Of a DNA stretch of 64,000 nucleotides, positions 54,793 to 63,859 are shown one piece after another. Position numbers and translations under genes: made by a program. Source of the DNA: Polaromonas sp. (lineage in GTDB: Bacteria; Pseudomonadota; Gammaproteobacteria; Burkholderiales; Burkholderiaceae_C); the NCBI RefSeq assembly GCF_012927455.1, contig NZ_JABBPE010000003.1:111609-175608 (forward strand), in the 5' to 3' direction. The notes under the pieces are model-generated. The model was given only the letters and a program-made list of their open reading frames with translations, was not told where the DNA came from and ran no database searches. The number at the start of each line of letters is the position of its first letter. Position 1 is the stretch's first letter.

Positions 54793-57351
54793 TTAGAACA
54801 GGTCGTCCAACTCGTCTGAGCCACCGCCGGGCATCTTCCCGTGCGTCTGCAGGTAAGCCTGAATCATTTGGGATTCGCGCGATGTGTACATCGCCGCCTC
54901 TTCGAAAACGAAAGCCATCGCCTCGTTGATCCGACCCAACTGTTCCGTCAGCCCCTGGTTGAGGTTCTCAACCCCCTTGATCATGAGCACGTTCTTGTCT
55001 GCATCGAGCAATTGGAAAACTCCGGACTCCCGGCTTACGCCGGAAATTACCTGGGCAGTGAATGCCAGCCAAGACTCCGGCGGCAAGAGTGCATCGGAAA
55101 TTTTCGGGGCCAGATTGCATTTGAAGCAGCGTGCGGCTTCGGCCCGGGCCGTGGCATCGTCAAAGCCTGGGTCAACCTCATTCCAACCACCGCGCTCTGC
55201 GGGATCAAGAAAGATCGGGTGAAATTTGCGTAACTTGTTGAATGCGCGGTCACTGCCCAAAAAGGGCTTACTTTCCCATCCGTCGTTCAGCAGTTTTTCT
55301 TCAATGTCCCCATCGCCGCCGAGTTGCTTATCCATGGCAGCAGCCGCCACGCGGCCTTGAGCAATGGAGTCGATCAGCGTGGAAGGGCCTAGAACGCAGT
55401 CGCCGCCGGCATAGACTCCAGGACGACTGGAAAGCATCGAATCCTCGCGCACCGTGATGCGGCCCTTTGGGTCGGTGTGCACTTTAAAACCTTCGAAACG
55501 CTTGGGATGCTGGCCGACAGCGGCGATCACAAGGTCGACACCTTCGCAGACTTCTTCGCCGGTATCTACCGGGCGCCGGCGCTGCGATGCATCAGGCTCA
55601 CCGAGCGCCATGCGTGAGAAGGTGATGTTCAGCCGGTGGCCGTTATGGCCAGGTTCAATCTTCTTTGGGGCGAGCAGGTAGCGGACATTGACGCCCTCAT
55701 CGATACAACCGGCAAACTCCTCCTTGCGGGCTGGCATTTCCTCACGAGTACGGCGATAGACCATGTCCACTTCGGCACCGAAGCGTAGCGATGAGCGTGC
55801 ATTATCCGTAGCAACGTTGCCACCGCCGATGACCACCACCTTGACTCCCGTTTGGATGCCATTGCTTGTATTGACCAGCCCCATGGCTGCCGCCTTGAGA
55901 TAGGTGGGACTGTCGACAACACCGGGGAGGTCTTCGCCCAAAATACCCAGCTTGTCCCCCCCCTGGCAACCGATGCCGATGAAAAGCGCCTCATAGCCGT
56001 TGGCGAACAACTCGTCGGCATTCTCGACTCGGGTATTGAAGCGAAACTCGACCCCGAGCTTTTCAACTTCAGATACTTCATCGTCGATAACACTGTGCGG
56101 GACGCGATAAGACGGGATGCCGTAACGAGCCATGCCGCCCGCAGCCGGCTGGGCATCGAAAACGGTCACACTGTGACCCTTCTTCGCCAGGTAATAGGCG
56201 ACCGTCAAGCCTGCCGGCCCGGCCCCGACAACCGCCGCCTTGCGGCCGGTCGGCGACAACTGTTTTGAGTAACGCCGCCAGATACCCGTATCGTTGTCGG
56301 CCGCAATGCGTTTGAGCGAACGAATCGACAGCGGATCATCAAGTTGCCCGCGTCGACAGGCAGACTCGCACATGGCAAAACAGGCGCGGCCGAGAATGCC
56401 GGGAAACGGCAGTTTTTCGCGCACGACCGCGATGGCTTCCCCGTACTTTCCTTCAGCCGCCAACTGTACATAACGCGGCACATCGATGCCGGCCGGGCAT
56501 GCTGCTTTGCATGGAACCAAGCTTTCCTCACGCCGGGCCGGATCCAACGTACGGTCGGTAAGGGCCCCGGTGGGGCAGACGATGACGCAGGCTTGGCAGA
56601 ATTTGCATCCAGATTCGATCAAAGTCGGTGCGATGGTGCCAACATAGCGACGGATACCCTGCGCGGTCACTACCTCTTTGACTTCGAGACAACCGACGCC
56701 CCGCACATCGTTGCAGGCCACCAGGCAGCGACGACAGTCAATACATAAGTTGTAGTCACGATCAAAGAACGGTTCGTTCGTGATGATCGGGAGTTGCGCT
56801 GGCTTGTAGGGCGGCGTCGTATTCGGAATCCCGATGTAGTCCGATACTTTGCGCAGTTCGCAGTCCGAAAAAATCGAGCAGCACCGGGTTTCTGGCGCAT
56901 TTCCATAGGAGCATTGGGTACGCGAGCAACCGTCGCGCTGCGGGCAGACCAGGCAGACGTGGGGGTGAAGGCCGAGAATCTTCGCGAGATGGTGCTGCCG
57001 CGCTTGCTGGATTTGCGGCGCATTTGTACTCACCACGAGGCCGGCTTTCACGACGGATGAGCAAGCCTTGCTCAGGCCCGGCACGCCCTGGATCTCGATT
57101 TGGCAGAGATTGCAACCGTCATTGCCTTCGTCCGCGCATCGCCTCAGCGGAGCCGGTGGCAGATCAGGGTGGGCGCACAGCGCCGGAATGTAAATACCGG
57201 CAACGCTTGCCGCGTTAAGTATGGACGCACCGACCGGCGCCTCGATGACCCTGCTATCGATAGTCAGTTCAACCAGCATCCCGCGCACACTCGCATCCGC
57301 TGACGGAACGGCCTTCCACCACTTAATTACTGACGTGTGTTGCGCTTGCAT
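54793..57351 (-). CDS. bzdV: Multidomain NAD(P)H:ferredoxin oxidoreductase-like iron-sulfur flavoprotein
   Basis: 852 residues. Domain order: a 2Fe-2S NuoG-like domain (IPALCAHPDLPPAPLRRCAD, CNLCQIEIQG), a His/Cys segment (LGLHPHVCLVCPQRDGC), a 2[4Fe-4S] domain (CIDCRRCLVACNDV, CKFCQACVIVCPTG), a GltD-type Fe-S/flavin core (CKAACPAGIDVPRYVQLA, VVGAGPAGLTVAYYLAKKG, VVIGGGNVATDNARSS) and a C-terminal CFKC region. In Azoarcus, BzdV is proposed to reduce ferredoxin (BzdM) for the reductase. ATG 57351 follows AGGAGACAGAAGTG; a GTG at 57354 is adjacent. Confidence 0.87.
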   Translation of the reverse strand: MQAQHTSVIKWWKAVPSADASVRGMLVELTIDSRVIEAPVGASILNAASVAGIYIPALCAHPDLPPAPLRRCADEGNDGCNLCQIEIQGVPGLSKACSSVVKAGLVVSTNAPQIQQARQHHLAKILGLHPHVCLVCPQRDGCSRTQCSYGNAPETRCCSIFSDCELRKVSDYIGIPNTTPPYKPAQLPIITNEPFFDRDYNLCIDCRRCLVACNDVRGVGCLEVKEVVTAQGIRRYVGTIAPTLIESGCKFCQACVIVCPTGALTDRTLDPARREESLVPCKAACPAGIDVPRYVQLAAEGKYGEAIAVVREKLPFPGILGRACFAMCESACRRGQLDDPLSIRSLKRIAADNDTGIWRRYSKQLSPTGRKAAVVGAGPAGLTVAYYLAKKGHSVTVFDAQPAAGGMARYGIPSYRVPHSVIDDEVSEVEKLGVEFRFNTRVENADELFANGYEALFIGIGCQGGDKLGILGEDLPGVVDSPTYLKAAAMGLVNTSNGIQTGVKVVVIGGGNVATDNARSSLRFGAEVDMVYRRTREEMPARKEEFAGCIDEGVNVRYLLAPKKIEPGHNGHRLNITFSRMALGEPDASQRRRPVDTGEEVCEGVDLVIAAVGQHPKRFEGFKVHTDPKGRITVREDSMLSSRPGVYAGGDCVLGPSTLIDSIAQGRVAAAAMDKQLGGDGDIEEKLLNDGWESKPFLGSDRAFNKLRKFHPIFLDPAERGGWNEVDPGFDDATARAEAARCFKCNLAPKISDALLPPESWLAFTAQVISGVSRESGVFQLLDADKNVLMIKGVENLNQGLTEQLGRINEAMAFVFEEAAMYTSRESQMIQAYLQTHGKMPGGGSDELDDLF

Positions 57352-57421
57352 CACTTCTGTCTCCTGATTTTTGCTGCCGGTATCGGTACGCGCCGCAGCT
57401 TCTTATCCGCTGCCATATCTC

Positions 57422-58066
57422 TTACACTTCCTCCATGTTCACGCTGGTGTACCTCGGAAAATACGCACCACGGCAGCGCCCGGTTCGCACGGCGGCAACG
57501 AAATCTGCCATGCATGTGATGGCGTCCACGAATTCCGTTGCACAACGACCGACAGCGGCCGTCTTGTGGCAATCACTTCCCCCCAACATTGGCAAGTCCA
57601 TGCGCACTGCCGCCAGCATCGCGAGTTGGTTGTCGGCCTCGCTGTTGTTGCCGTTATGCGACTCGACCGCGGCGATCCCGTCTAGGTCGAATATTCCTTT
57701 GCGCAGGCAGGCAAGGCCGACCTCGCGAAAAGGGTGCGCCGGAACACAAATGCCCCCCAATGCGTTGATGCGCGCAATCACCTCTTCTAATGGCAGGTAG
57801 TTGTCGCGTCCCCATGCGTTCCAGCCATCGTCCTCAACGCCATAGGCCAGCAAATGCCCGCGGTCCGTGGAAATCTCGACGCCGCGCAACACAAGCAAGC
57901 CCTCATCCCGACCAATCTGTTCGACCGGCTCGGACGCCTCGTAGGAGTAATGCTCTGTGATGCACACGGCGTCGATTCCAAGAAATTTGGCGCGTCGAAT
58001 CAGATTGACCGGTTCAAGCCAGTTGTCGTACGAATATTTCGTATGGCAATGGGTGTCTATCCACAT
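57422..58066 (-). CDS. bzdU: PHP-domain metal-dependent hydrolase-like protein
   Basis: 214 residues. PHP motifs: MWIDTHCHTKYSYDNW (HxH), AVCITEHYSYEASEP, RGVEISTDRGHLLAYG, VPAHPFREVGLACL and GGSDCHKTAAVG. Equivalent in position to bzdU of Azoarcus, whose role in benzoate degradation is not established. Metal-dependent phosphoesterase chemistry is possible. Its persistence next to bzdT and bzdS suggests an accessory role. Confidence 0.75.
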   Translation of the reverse strand: MWIDTHCHTKYSYDNWLEPVNLIRRAKFLGIDAVCITEHYSYEASEPVEQIGRDEGLLVLRGVEISTDRGHLLAYGVEDDGWNAWGRDNYLPLEEVIARINALGGICVPAHPFREVGLACLRKGIFDLDGIAAVESHNGNNSEADNQLAMLAAVRMDLPMLGGSDCHKTAAVGRCATEFVDAITCMADFVAAVRTGRCRGAYFPRYTSVNMEEV

Positions 58067-58089
58067 GGCAGGTCCTAGTACGCGAGGAC

Positions 58090-58542
58090 TCAGGGCAGCT
58101 CGAGCTCGAGATTGATCCGCTTGGACGGAACGAATTTCTGACGCGAGAAGAATTTTTCCAGCGCAAAGTCATCCCAGTTCACTAGCGTGTAGATCTTCTT
58201 GACGCCAGCAGCCTTCATGTTCATCATGAACTGGTCCAGCATTTCGCTGGCCACACCGTAGCTGCGGAAAGTGGGGTGAACGCCCAAGGCATCAATCGTT
58301 GCCGTCCCGTCCGAGATGCCGAATTCGCCGAAAAATAGATACCCCATCACGAAACCGACAACCTTGCCGTCCACTTCACAGACGATCGAGCAATTGATGT
58401 CGGTTTTCTTGTTCAGGATGCTGGCAATTTTTCTCTCGTAGTATTCGCGCCGGGACTGTTTGCTCGCGGCTTCGTCGATGTCGACGATGTCATCAAGATC
58501 CGCTTGCTTGAGTACGCGCATGATGCGCTGCTGGTTCGCCAT
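58090..58542 (-). CDS. bzdT: GNAT-family N-acetyltransferase-like protein
   Basis: 150 residues: DLDDIVDIDEAASKQSRREY, then EVDGKVVGFVMGYLFFGEFG and IDALGVHPTFRSYGVASEML (acetyl-CoA-binding V-x-x-x-x-R-G/S-x-G/A region), then VKKIYTLVNWDDFALEKFF. Typical GNAT fold. ATG 58542 follows GGAGAAAGAAA. Equivalent in position to bzdT; substrate unknown. Confidence 0.75.
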   Translation of the reverse strand: MANQQRIMRVLKQADLDDIVDIDEAASKQSRREYYERKIASILNKKTDINCSIVCEVDGKVVGFVMGYLFFGEFGISDGTATIDALGVHPTFRSYGVASEMLDQFMMNMKAAGVKKIYTLVNWDDFALEKFFSRQKFVPSKRINLELELP

Positions 58543-58597
58543 TTTCTTTCTCCATGAATGCTGGCTCGTCCCTGGGGACATGCCATAACTTTTGCAA

Positions 58598-59038
58598 CTA
58601 AAACAGTTCTTCGTTCGGCTCGACGGTGTGCCCCGGGCGGACATAGATCGAACCCCAGGCCTGACTGGCATCGGATTTGTCCGCAGCGTCGTAGCAAGTG
58701 GTGCAGGATTCAACTTCCCCGCTGATAGATTTAATTGAGCGCATTTCGGCGAATTGCTCGACGTGGACTTCGTAGCCCATGGCCCGATAGTTCTCAACCA
58801 CTTCAGAAAGACGAGGCTCGCCTATGGTTGTGCGCAAGATCCAACCATTCTGCGCGAGCTTGACGGACGGATCTTCGCTATCCGCAGACGCTCCGCCGCC
58901 GGAAGAACATGAGCTCCCGGATGCGCACGTTGACGCCGCCGAACATGACCCGCTAACCAGAGTGACCTCGCCCGTCGAACATGCTGAAGCAGTTGAGGCC
59001 GCCTGATGGATGGGGATAAACATCTGACTTTTCACCAT
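58598..59038 (-). CDS. bzdS: Conserved bzd-cluster protein of unknown function
   Basis: 146 residues. The N-terminal third is rich in Ser, Cys and Gly (STASACSTGEVTLVSGSCS then SSCSSGGG), the rest is more ordered: NGWILRTTIGEPRLSEVVEN, YRAMGYEVHVEQFAEMRSI and SCTTCYDAADKSDASQ, with a CxxC. ATG 59038 follows GGGAG. Position matches bzdS. The CxxC and Cys-rich start suggest metal or cluster binding, which is inference. Confidence 0.7.
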   Translation of the reverse strand: MVKSQMFIPIHQAASTASACSTGEVTLVSGSCSAASTCASGSSCSSGGGASADSEDPSVKLAQNGWILRTTIGEPRLSEVVENYRAMGYEVHVEQFAEMRSIKSISGEVESCTTCYDAADKSDASQAWGSIYVRPGHTVEPNEELF

Positions 59039-59048
59039 GAGAACTCCC

Positions 59049-59333
59049 TTACCAGGAATGCTTGATCGCGCCGGGCGTGCAGGCCACCGTGCAGGGCAGG
59101 CTGGCATAGCCTGAGGCTGGCTTGCATTCCGAACAGTCGTAGGCGAGCGTGCGGCAGTTCGATTTCTTCACCCAGGCCACTTCATCGTCGTAGTCATCGG
59201 TGATCATCTCGAACATTTGCTTTGGGCAGGCAGCGAGACAGGCACGCTCAGCGGCGCAGTCGATGCACTTGTCGGTATTGATAGTGATGTAATACTCGCC
59301 CGAGCCGTCCTTGTAGCCATAGTTCGCAATCAT
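59049..59333 (-). CDS. bzdM: Ferredoxin of the benzoyl-CoA reductase operon
   Basis: 94 residues. First cluster motif CIDCAAERACLAACP; a second set in CRTLAYDCSEC and LPCTVACTPGAI, with unusual spacings. Position matches bzdM, next to the reductase genes. Probably the electron carrier or an assembly partner for BzdNOPQ. Confidence 0.8.
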   Translation of the reverse strand: MIANYGYKDGSGEYYITINTDKCIDCAAERACLAACPKQMFEMITDDYDDEVAWVKKSNCRTLAYDCSECKPASGYASLPCTVACTPGAIKHSW

Positions 59334-59396
59334 CTGTTCGCTCCTTCCTGGTAGAGCCGTGGTGAGCAGCCAAGCTGCATTGAATATGAACGTAGC

Positions 59397-60323
59397 TCAA
59401 GCTGCCTTCGCTGCGGCGGCGCCTTGCTTTTGCATGAGCGTGTAGCCAAAGAGTGCCGCACCCAGAGCACCGGCGATCTGGCTGTCCACCTTGGTATCAA
59501 TGGCCTTGATTCCGAGCAGCTTTTCGATGCGCTTGACGACGCCCGGATTTTTAGCGATTCCACCAGTGATGAAGAACCCTTCTTCGACGCCGATCCGCTC
59601 GAGCAGGGATACCACGCGCTCGGCCATGGCCTGGCAGTAGGCGGCAAGCACCTTGTTCTTGGTGTAGCCGGCCTTCAGAAGTCCCAATGCTTCGGATTTG
59701 GCAAAGACGACGCAGACCGAGGAAACGGCTTCAGGTTCGACGTCGACGTCGAAGGAACGCGGACCCACTTCGGCAATCGGGATTTGCATCAGGTCGGAGA
59801 TCACTTCCATGCCCCGCCCGGTACCGGCAGCGCACTTGTCATTCATCAGAAAGTTAGTGACCTTGCCCTTCTCATCGCAATGGATGGCCTTGCAATCCTG
59901 GCCCCCCATATCGAGGATGGTGCGCACGCCGTTGCCACCCATGTAGTTGGCGCCACGGGCGTGGCAGGCGATCTCTGTGATGGCCTTGTGCGCAAACGGC
60001 ACATTAACTCGGCCGTAGCCGGTGCCGATGACATAGTGGATATCTTCGAGCTTCATGCCACATTTATCCAACACGCCTTGCAGCGCATTTGTGGCGGAAT
60101 CCGGAGAGTTGTTGCCGGTGCGCATGCTGTTGAATCCGTACAGTTCGCCGTCAACTACCAGCACGGCCTGCGAGGATACCGAGCCCACGTCAATTCCGCA
60201 GGTGACAATCTTTGCATTTTTCCAGTTTTTGGTTTCGTCAATCCAGGCGGTTTCTTGCCAGCGCCAGAATTCCTTTTTCTCTGGGACCGTTTCTGCTATT
60301 ACTTGTGCACTCGTTGAGTTCAT
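59397..60323 (-). CDS. bzdQ: Benzoyl-CoA reductase, BcrD-like ATPase subunit
   Basis: 308 residues, BadF/BadG/BcrA/BcrD ATPase family: TCGIDVGSVSSQAVLVVDG (phosphate 1), YVIGTGYGRVNVPFAHKAIT, RTILDMGGQDCKAIHCDEKG, the cluster cysteine MNDKCAAGTGRGM, FAKSEALGLLKAG and ITGGIAKNPGVVKRIEKL. Together with BzdP it couples ATP hydrolysis to electron transfer through a shared 4Fe-4S cluster. Confidence 0.9.
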   Translation of the reverse strand: MNSTSAQVIAETVPEKKEFWRWQETAWIDETKNWKNAKIVTCGIDVGSVSSQAVLVVDGELYGFNSMRTGNNSPDSATNALQGVLDKCGMKLEDIHYVIGTGYGRVNVPFAHKAITEIACHARGANYMGGNGVRTILDMGGQDCKAIHCDEKGKVTNFLMNDKCAAGTGRGMEVISDLMQIPIAEVGPRSFDVDVEPEAVSSVCVVFAKSEALGLLKAGYTKNKVLAAYCQAMAERVVSLLERIGVEEGFFITGGIAKNPGVVKRIEKLLGIKAIDTKVDSQIAGALGAALFGYTLMQKQGAAAAKAA

Positions 60324-60347
60324 CGTTTACTCCTTTTGCGTAGGTGT

Positions 60348-61157
60348 TCAGTGCTGCCGCTCAGCAGCAATCAGGGCGCAGCCTAAAGCGCTGATGTATT
60401 CAGGCATGTCCGGCAGGGATATTTTGTCGACCCCCATTGCCTTCTTCAAAGACTGAACAAAGCCGGCGTTGTGCACCATGCCCCCAATCAGGACAACCTC
60501 GCCATCGATGCCAACTCGGCGCACCATGGCGCAGACGCGGCTGGCCACCGCATCAAGCACGGCCTTGGCAATATCGTTCTTGGGCGTCGCGGAGTGGATC
60601 AATGACACCACTTCGGATTCCGCGAAGACGGTGCATTGGGCATTCATCGGAATCGTCTTGTCGGACAGCAAGCTGGCGTCGCCAAACTCCTTCAGGCTCA
60701 TCTGCAGCGCCCGTGACATCGCTTCGGCAAACGAGCCGGCGCCGGCTGCGCATTTTTCGTTACCGGCAAAGTCGATCGCCCGTCCTTCGGCGTCCGTTTT
60801 CATACCGCGGCCTTCTTCGGCGCCGACGTCCACCACAGTGCGACCCTGGGGATACATGTAGGACGCGCCTTTGGCACCGGCGGTCATTTCGGTGATGCCT
60901 TCAGTAGCAAATTCGACCAATTTACGTCCAGCCCCGGTGGCGAACACCGCTGTGATTTGATCTCGCGTCAAGCCTGCCGCGGCCAGGACGTCGTCATACA
61001 CTTTTTCGGCGGCCTGATCCGGGTCCAAATCGCCTGGCATCATGATGTGCGTCTTCTTGATCGCATATTTCAGCCGCGGCGCACCCTCCACCGCGACTTC
61101 TTCGAGCAGCACCACTTTGACAGTGCGAGAACCCATATCTATTCCAGCAGTAATCAT
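60348..61157 (-). CDS. bzdP: Benzoyl-CoA reductase, BcrA-like ATPase subunit
   Basis: 269 residues, same ATPase family as BzdQ: TAGIDMGSRTVKVVLLEEVA, VFATGAGRKLVEFATEGITE, NEKCAAGAGSFAEAMSRALQ (cluster cysteine) and VLIGGMVHNAGFVQSLKKAM. ATG 61157 follows GAAGGAGACAAAG; the frame is open further upstream but lacks a start with an RBS. It lies 25 bp downstream of bzdO. Confidence 0.9.
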   Translation of the reverse strand: MITAGIDMGSRTVKVVLLEEVAVEGAPRLKYAIKKTHIMMPGDLDPDQAAEKVYDDVLAAAGLTRDQITAVFATGAGRKLVEFATEGITEMTAGAKGASYMYPQGRTVVDVGAEEGRGMKTDAEGRAIDFAGNEKCAAGAGSFAEAMSRALQMSLKEFGDASLLSDKTIPMNAQCTVFAESEVVSLIHSATPKNDIAKAVLDAVASRVCAMVRRVGIDGEVVLIGGMVHNAGFVQSLKKAMGVDKISLPDMPEYISALGCALIAAERQH

Positions 61158-61182
61158 CTTTGTCTCCTTCGAAATATCGGAT

Positions 61183-62487
61183 TCAAGCGGCCTGACGACG
61201 CAATCCAAGTTGCTCCATGAAGGCGTCTACACGGGCTTGCGTGCGAACTTCATCGAACTCCCGCTCGTCGCCCATATTTCCTTCGTAGGTCATGATCGGA
61301 ACGCCAGCTTTGGCAATGCCCATGCGGTTTTCCATGATTCCTAAGGACAAGCCTTCACAGCCACGGTTTAGGTGCAACATGACGCCGTCTACCTGCCACT
61401 CCTTGACGATGCGCAACATCATTTCGGTCTTCAGGCGCGGATCGTAAAAGTGCTGCCATTGGGGCTTGGACAAGTTCCAGTCGGCGTACAGGCGCAGCGC
61501 GGTCTGCCGGTCGTTCATCTCGATGCCTTTGTTCCAGGGCAGCGTGCGACCGCCCCAGGTACCGTCTTCCTTGACCTCCCAGATGCCTTCGAGGGCAAAG
61601 GTATAGAGCGAGCCAATCGACACGGCTCCGAAAGTTTCGAGGTAGCGGAAAATCTTCAGGAAGGACCATGGCGGCTGCGTGTCCGACATCATGCGGACGG
61701 TCTCGTTAGGTACGGCGGCGATACCACGGGCGACACGATCCTTCACTTCCTCGTACAACTCGTCGTAAAAGTCGGCGCACCATTGGGATGATTTGGAAAG
61801 CGTCGCCAGAACATACAGCGAGTACATCGTTTTCTCGTCAAGCGGCGCCGGCTTGACCTTGTTCAAGGCGCAGATGTCGGCCCAACGGCTGGTCGATCGC
61901 ATCTCGTTTTTTACCGCCTTGATGAACAACTCGTCGTTGAACTCTCGGCCGGTGGACTTTTCCAGGAATTCGATGCTCTCGTTAAGCTGTCCGACCACGT
62001 AGTCGAGACGCGCGTCGGTCATATCCTTGTACGGACCAACACCGACATCGACATAGAACTGCGGCACCTGCTCTTCCTTGGCAACGTGCTGGTACCACTT
62101 GGAGTGAGAGCAGCAAATCTGTGTCTGGAAGATAAAGTCGGGTTTCGGGAATTTTCCACCGAACAGATACTTGTCCAGATGCATTCCTCCCCAGTAGATG
62201 CGCATGTAAGAGCAGAGATCGCGGGCAAACCCATAGGATTCGGCTGCATCCATGCATTCCTTGGCAAATTTTCGATCATGGGAAACGGCTGCAGCGTAAG
62301 GCTCGCCGGTCAGTGAGTAGACGTCTTCGCCAAGACCGGCCGGCAGCGCATCCAGTGCCCAAGCTGAACCGGACCAGCGCAAGCCACCGTTCTCCTTTGC
62401 TTTGGCGTAATTCAGGTAATACTGCTCGCGCAGTTCCTTGGCTTTTTTCCAGAGCTTCAGCGGCTCGGTCGGATACTTGTTGTACAT
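61183..62487 (-). CDS. bzdO: Benzoyl-CoA reductase, BcrB-like substrate-binding subunit
   Basis: 434 residues, HgdB/BcrB family. Characteristic stretches include [40 protein letters not shown] and [20 protein letters not shown] with likely cluster cysteines. It forms the benzoyl-CoA-reducing module with BzdN. The start is ATG 62487; a TTG at 62493 is the alternative. It ends the window between bzdP and bzdN. Confidence 0.9.
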   Translation of the reverse strand: MYNKYPTEPLKLWKKAKELREQYYLNYAKAKENGGLRWSGSAWALDALPAGLGEDVYSLTGEPYAAAVSHDRKFAKECMDAAESYGFARDLCSYMRIYWGGMHLDKYLFGGKFPKPDFIFQTQICCSHSKWYQHVAKEEQVPQFYVDVGVGPYKDMTDARLDYVVGQLNESIEFLEKSTGREFNDELFIKAVKNEMRSTSRWADICALNKVKPAPLDEKTMYSLYVLATLSKSSQWCADFYDELYEEVKDRVARGIAAVPNETVRMMSDTQPPWSFLKIFRYLETFGAVSIGSLYTFALEGIWEVKEDGTWGGRTLPWNKGIEMNDRQTALRLYADWNLSKPQWQHFYDPRLKTEMMLRIVKEWQVDGVMLHLNRGCEGLSLGIMENRMGIAKAGVPIMTYEGNMGDEREFDEVRTQARVDAFMEQLGLRRQAA

Positions 62488-62505
62488 GAACAATCTCGCG
62501 TCAAT

Positions 62506-63645
62506 TTAGAACAGGTCTTCTTCGCTCATCGTTTCGAGGAATGCCTCGACACGAATACGGAAGGGACCGATCGGGTTGGTGATATCGAATTCGAGGAACA
62601 GCGTTGGAATACCGTTGGATTCCAGATGCCGTTTGAGATCGGGGTAATCACCCTCATGGGGATCGCAGAATTTCTGCTGCAGAAAAATCGCAGCACGCGC
62701 GTTGAATTCCTTGGCAAGTCCGAGCACATGGTTGAACCGTGTGTGACTCGGGTAATCCTTGGTCGGGCAGGCCGGCCGATCGCAGTAGCGGTCAGCGATC
62801 GCCTTGATGACGTCATTGTCTGGTTTTGACTCGTTCCAGAAGTAACGGGTACCTGAGCATTGGTCGTCGATGACGATGGTCGAACCGACCGACTCGACCA
62901 TAGCCATGAAGGCGATGTCGTCGTTCTCGGAGCCAATGGTCATGAAGCGAACCCCCTCCGGCCGGACTAGGCCCCGCGATGGCAGCGCGGCGAGTACTTT
63001 CTTGAGTTGCTCGTTATGCTCGCGCTTGTCGACAAACTGGGCAGTAAGCGAGGCGTAGATCGCTTCAACGCCGCTTACCTGGGGATCGGTCGCCTTGCGG
63101 TATTCAAACAACTGACGCAGCAGGCGGCGATTTTCATCCACCAAAGCCAGCGCATCCTTCAGCTTGGCGTCAGTCAGTTCCTTACCGGTCAAGGCTTGCA
63201 GGAAGACGCGAAAGGATTGCAGTTCGGCATGATATGCGTTGCGGGCATGGACTGACTGAACCTCGTTTGGCATCGGCACGTAATAGTCCCACTGCACGCT
63301 CGGCACATTGCTGCGCCAGGAACTGAAAGTCTGCCGATACTGGATGCACGACTGGGTAAGCGTCACGCCCTCACAATAATCAAAACGACCGAGCAGACCT
63401 TGTGCCAGAGAGTCGCGGCAGAAGGGACAGAACATCCCGAAGATATGCGGCTCGGTGACGTTTTGCGGTTCGTGTGCTCCCAGCACACGAACCGGCAACA
63501 TGTCGGCGGCGATCAGCAACTCCTCCGCTGTATAAGTACACATCGTTGCCACCACCTGGCCACCCGTGCGCTGCTTCCAGGCCCGCGCGTAATCGTGTCG
63601 CTTTTCATACCATTTCTTGAACTGATCAAATAAACCGTCGCTCAT
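62506..63645 (-). CDS. bzdN: Benzoyl-CoA reductase, BcrC-like substrate-binding subunit (first gene of bzd operon)
   Basis: 379 residues, HgdB family: VATMCTYTAEELLIAADMLP, FCPFCRDSLAQGLLGRFDYC, VTLTQSCIQYRQTFSSW and FLQQKFCDPHEGDYPDLKRH contain probable cluster cysteines. ATG 63645 (MSDGLFDQFKKWYEK) follows AAGGAGATTGCCCCA. The frame is open for 70 further codons upstream across the operator and promoter, so the chosen start is much more likely. It heads the operon controlled by the palindrome and FNR-like box. Confidence 0.92.
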   Translation of the reverse strand: MSDGLFDQFKKWYEKRHDYARAWKQRTGGQVVATMCTYTAEELLIAADMLPVRVLGAHEPQNVTEPHIFGMFCPFCRDSLAQGLLGRFDYCEGVTLTQSCIQYRQTFSSWRSNVPSVQWDYYVPMPNEVQSVHARNAYHAELQSFRVFLQALTGKELTDAKLKDALALVDENRRLLRQLFEYRKATDPQVSGVEAIYASLTAQFVDKREHNEQLKKVLAALPSRGLVRPEGVRFMTIGSENDDIAFMAMVESVGSTIVIDDQCSGTRYFWNESKPDNDVIKAIADRYCDRPACPTKDYPSHTRFNHVLGLAKEFNARAAIFLQQKFCDPHEGDYPDLKRHLESNGIPTLFLEFDITNPIGPFRIRVEAFLETMSEEDLF

Positions 63646-63702
63646 TGGGGCAATCTCCTTTTCACAGAGTAAGTTCATGCTGGGGCCAACCCCAGCGACA
63701 TA

Positions 63703-63754
63703 TGCAATATATCGCCATAAATGAACTATAAAGCATAAATGGCGATATATTGCA
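63703..63754 (-). promoter_or_regulatory. bzdN operator: 16-bp perfect inverted repeat
   Basis: TGCAATATATCGCCAT (63703-63718) and ATGGCGATATATTGCA (63739-63754) are perfect complements 20 bp apart. Each arm contains the GCGATATATTGC motif found twice at padE, and TGCA as in known BzdR sites. The arm nearest the FNR box would cover the predicted transcription start. Confidence 0.75.
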
Positions 63755-63780
63755 CCTTTTAAACAAGACATCACTGTGCT

Positions 63781-63794
63781 TTGATCTGGATCAG
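63781..63794 (-). promoter_or_regulatory. FNR/AcpR-like box of the bzd promoter
   Basis: TTGAT-CTGG-ATCAG, one base from consensus. Its centre is 40 bp from the nearer operator motif. A possible -10 (TTTAAA, minus strand, around 63758-63763) lies between. In Azoarcus the FNR homologue AcpR activates the bzd promoter from a box of this kind. Confidence 0.72.
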
Positions 63795-63859
63795 ATAAAG
63801 ATGGATTTGTATGAAACAGGATGTGATCAAAGACTGATCTGGAGGCAAACATCATGTTT

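Noticed and set aside
63646..63855. Extended bzdN reading frame through the promoter.
   Set aside because: It would translate across the palindrome and FNR-like box, and a strong RBS sits before the internal ATG at 63645.
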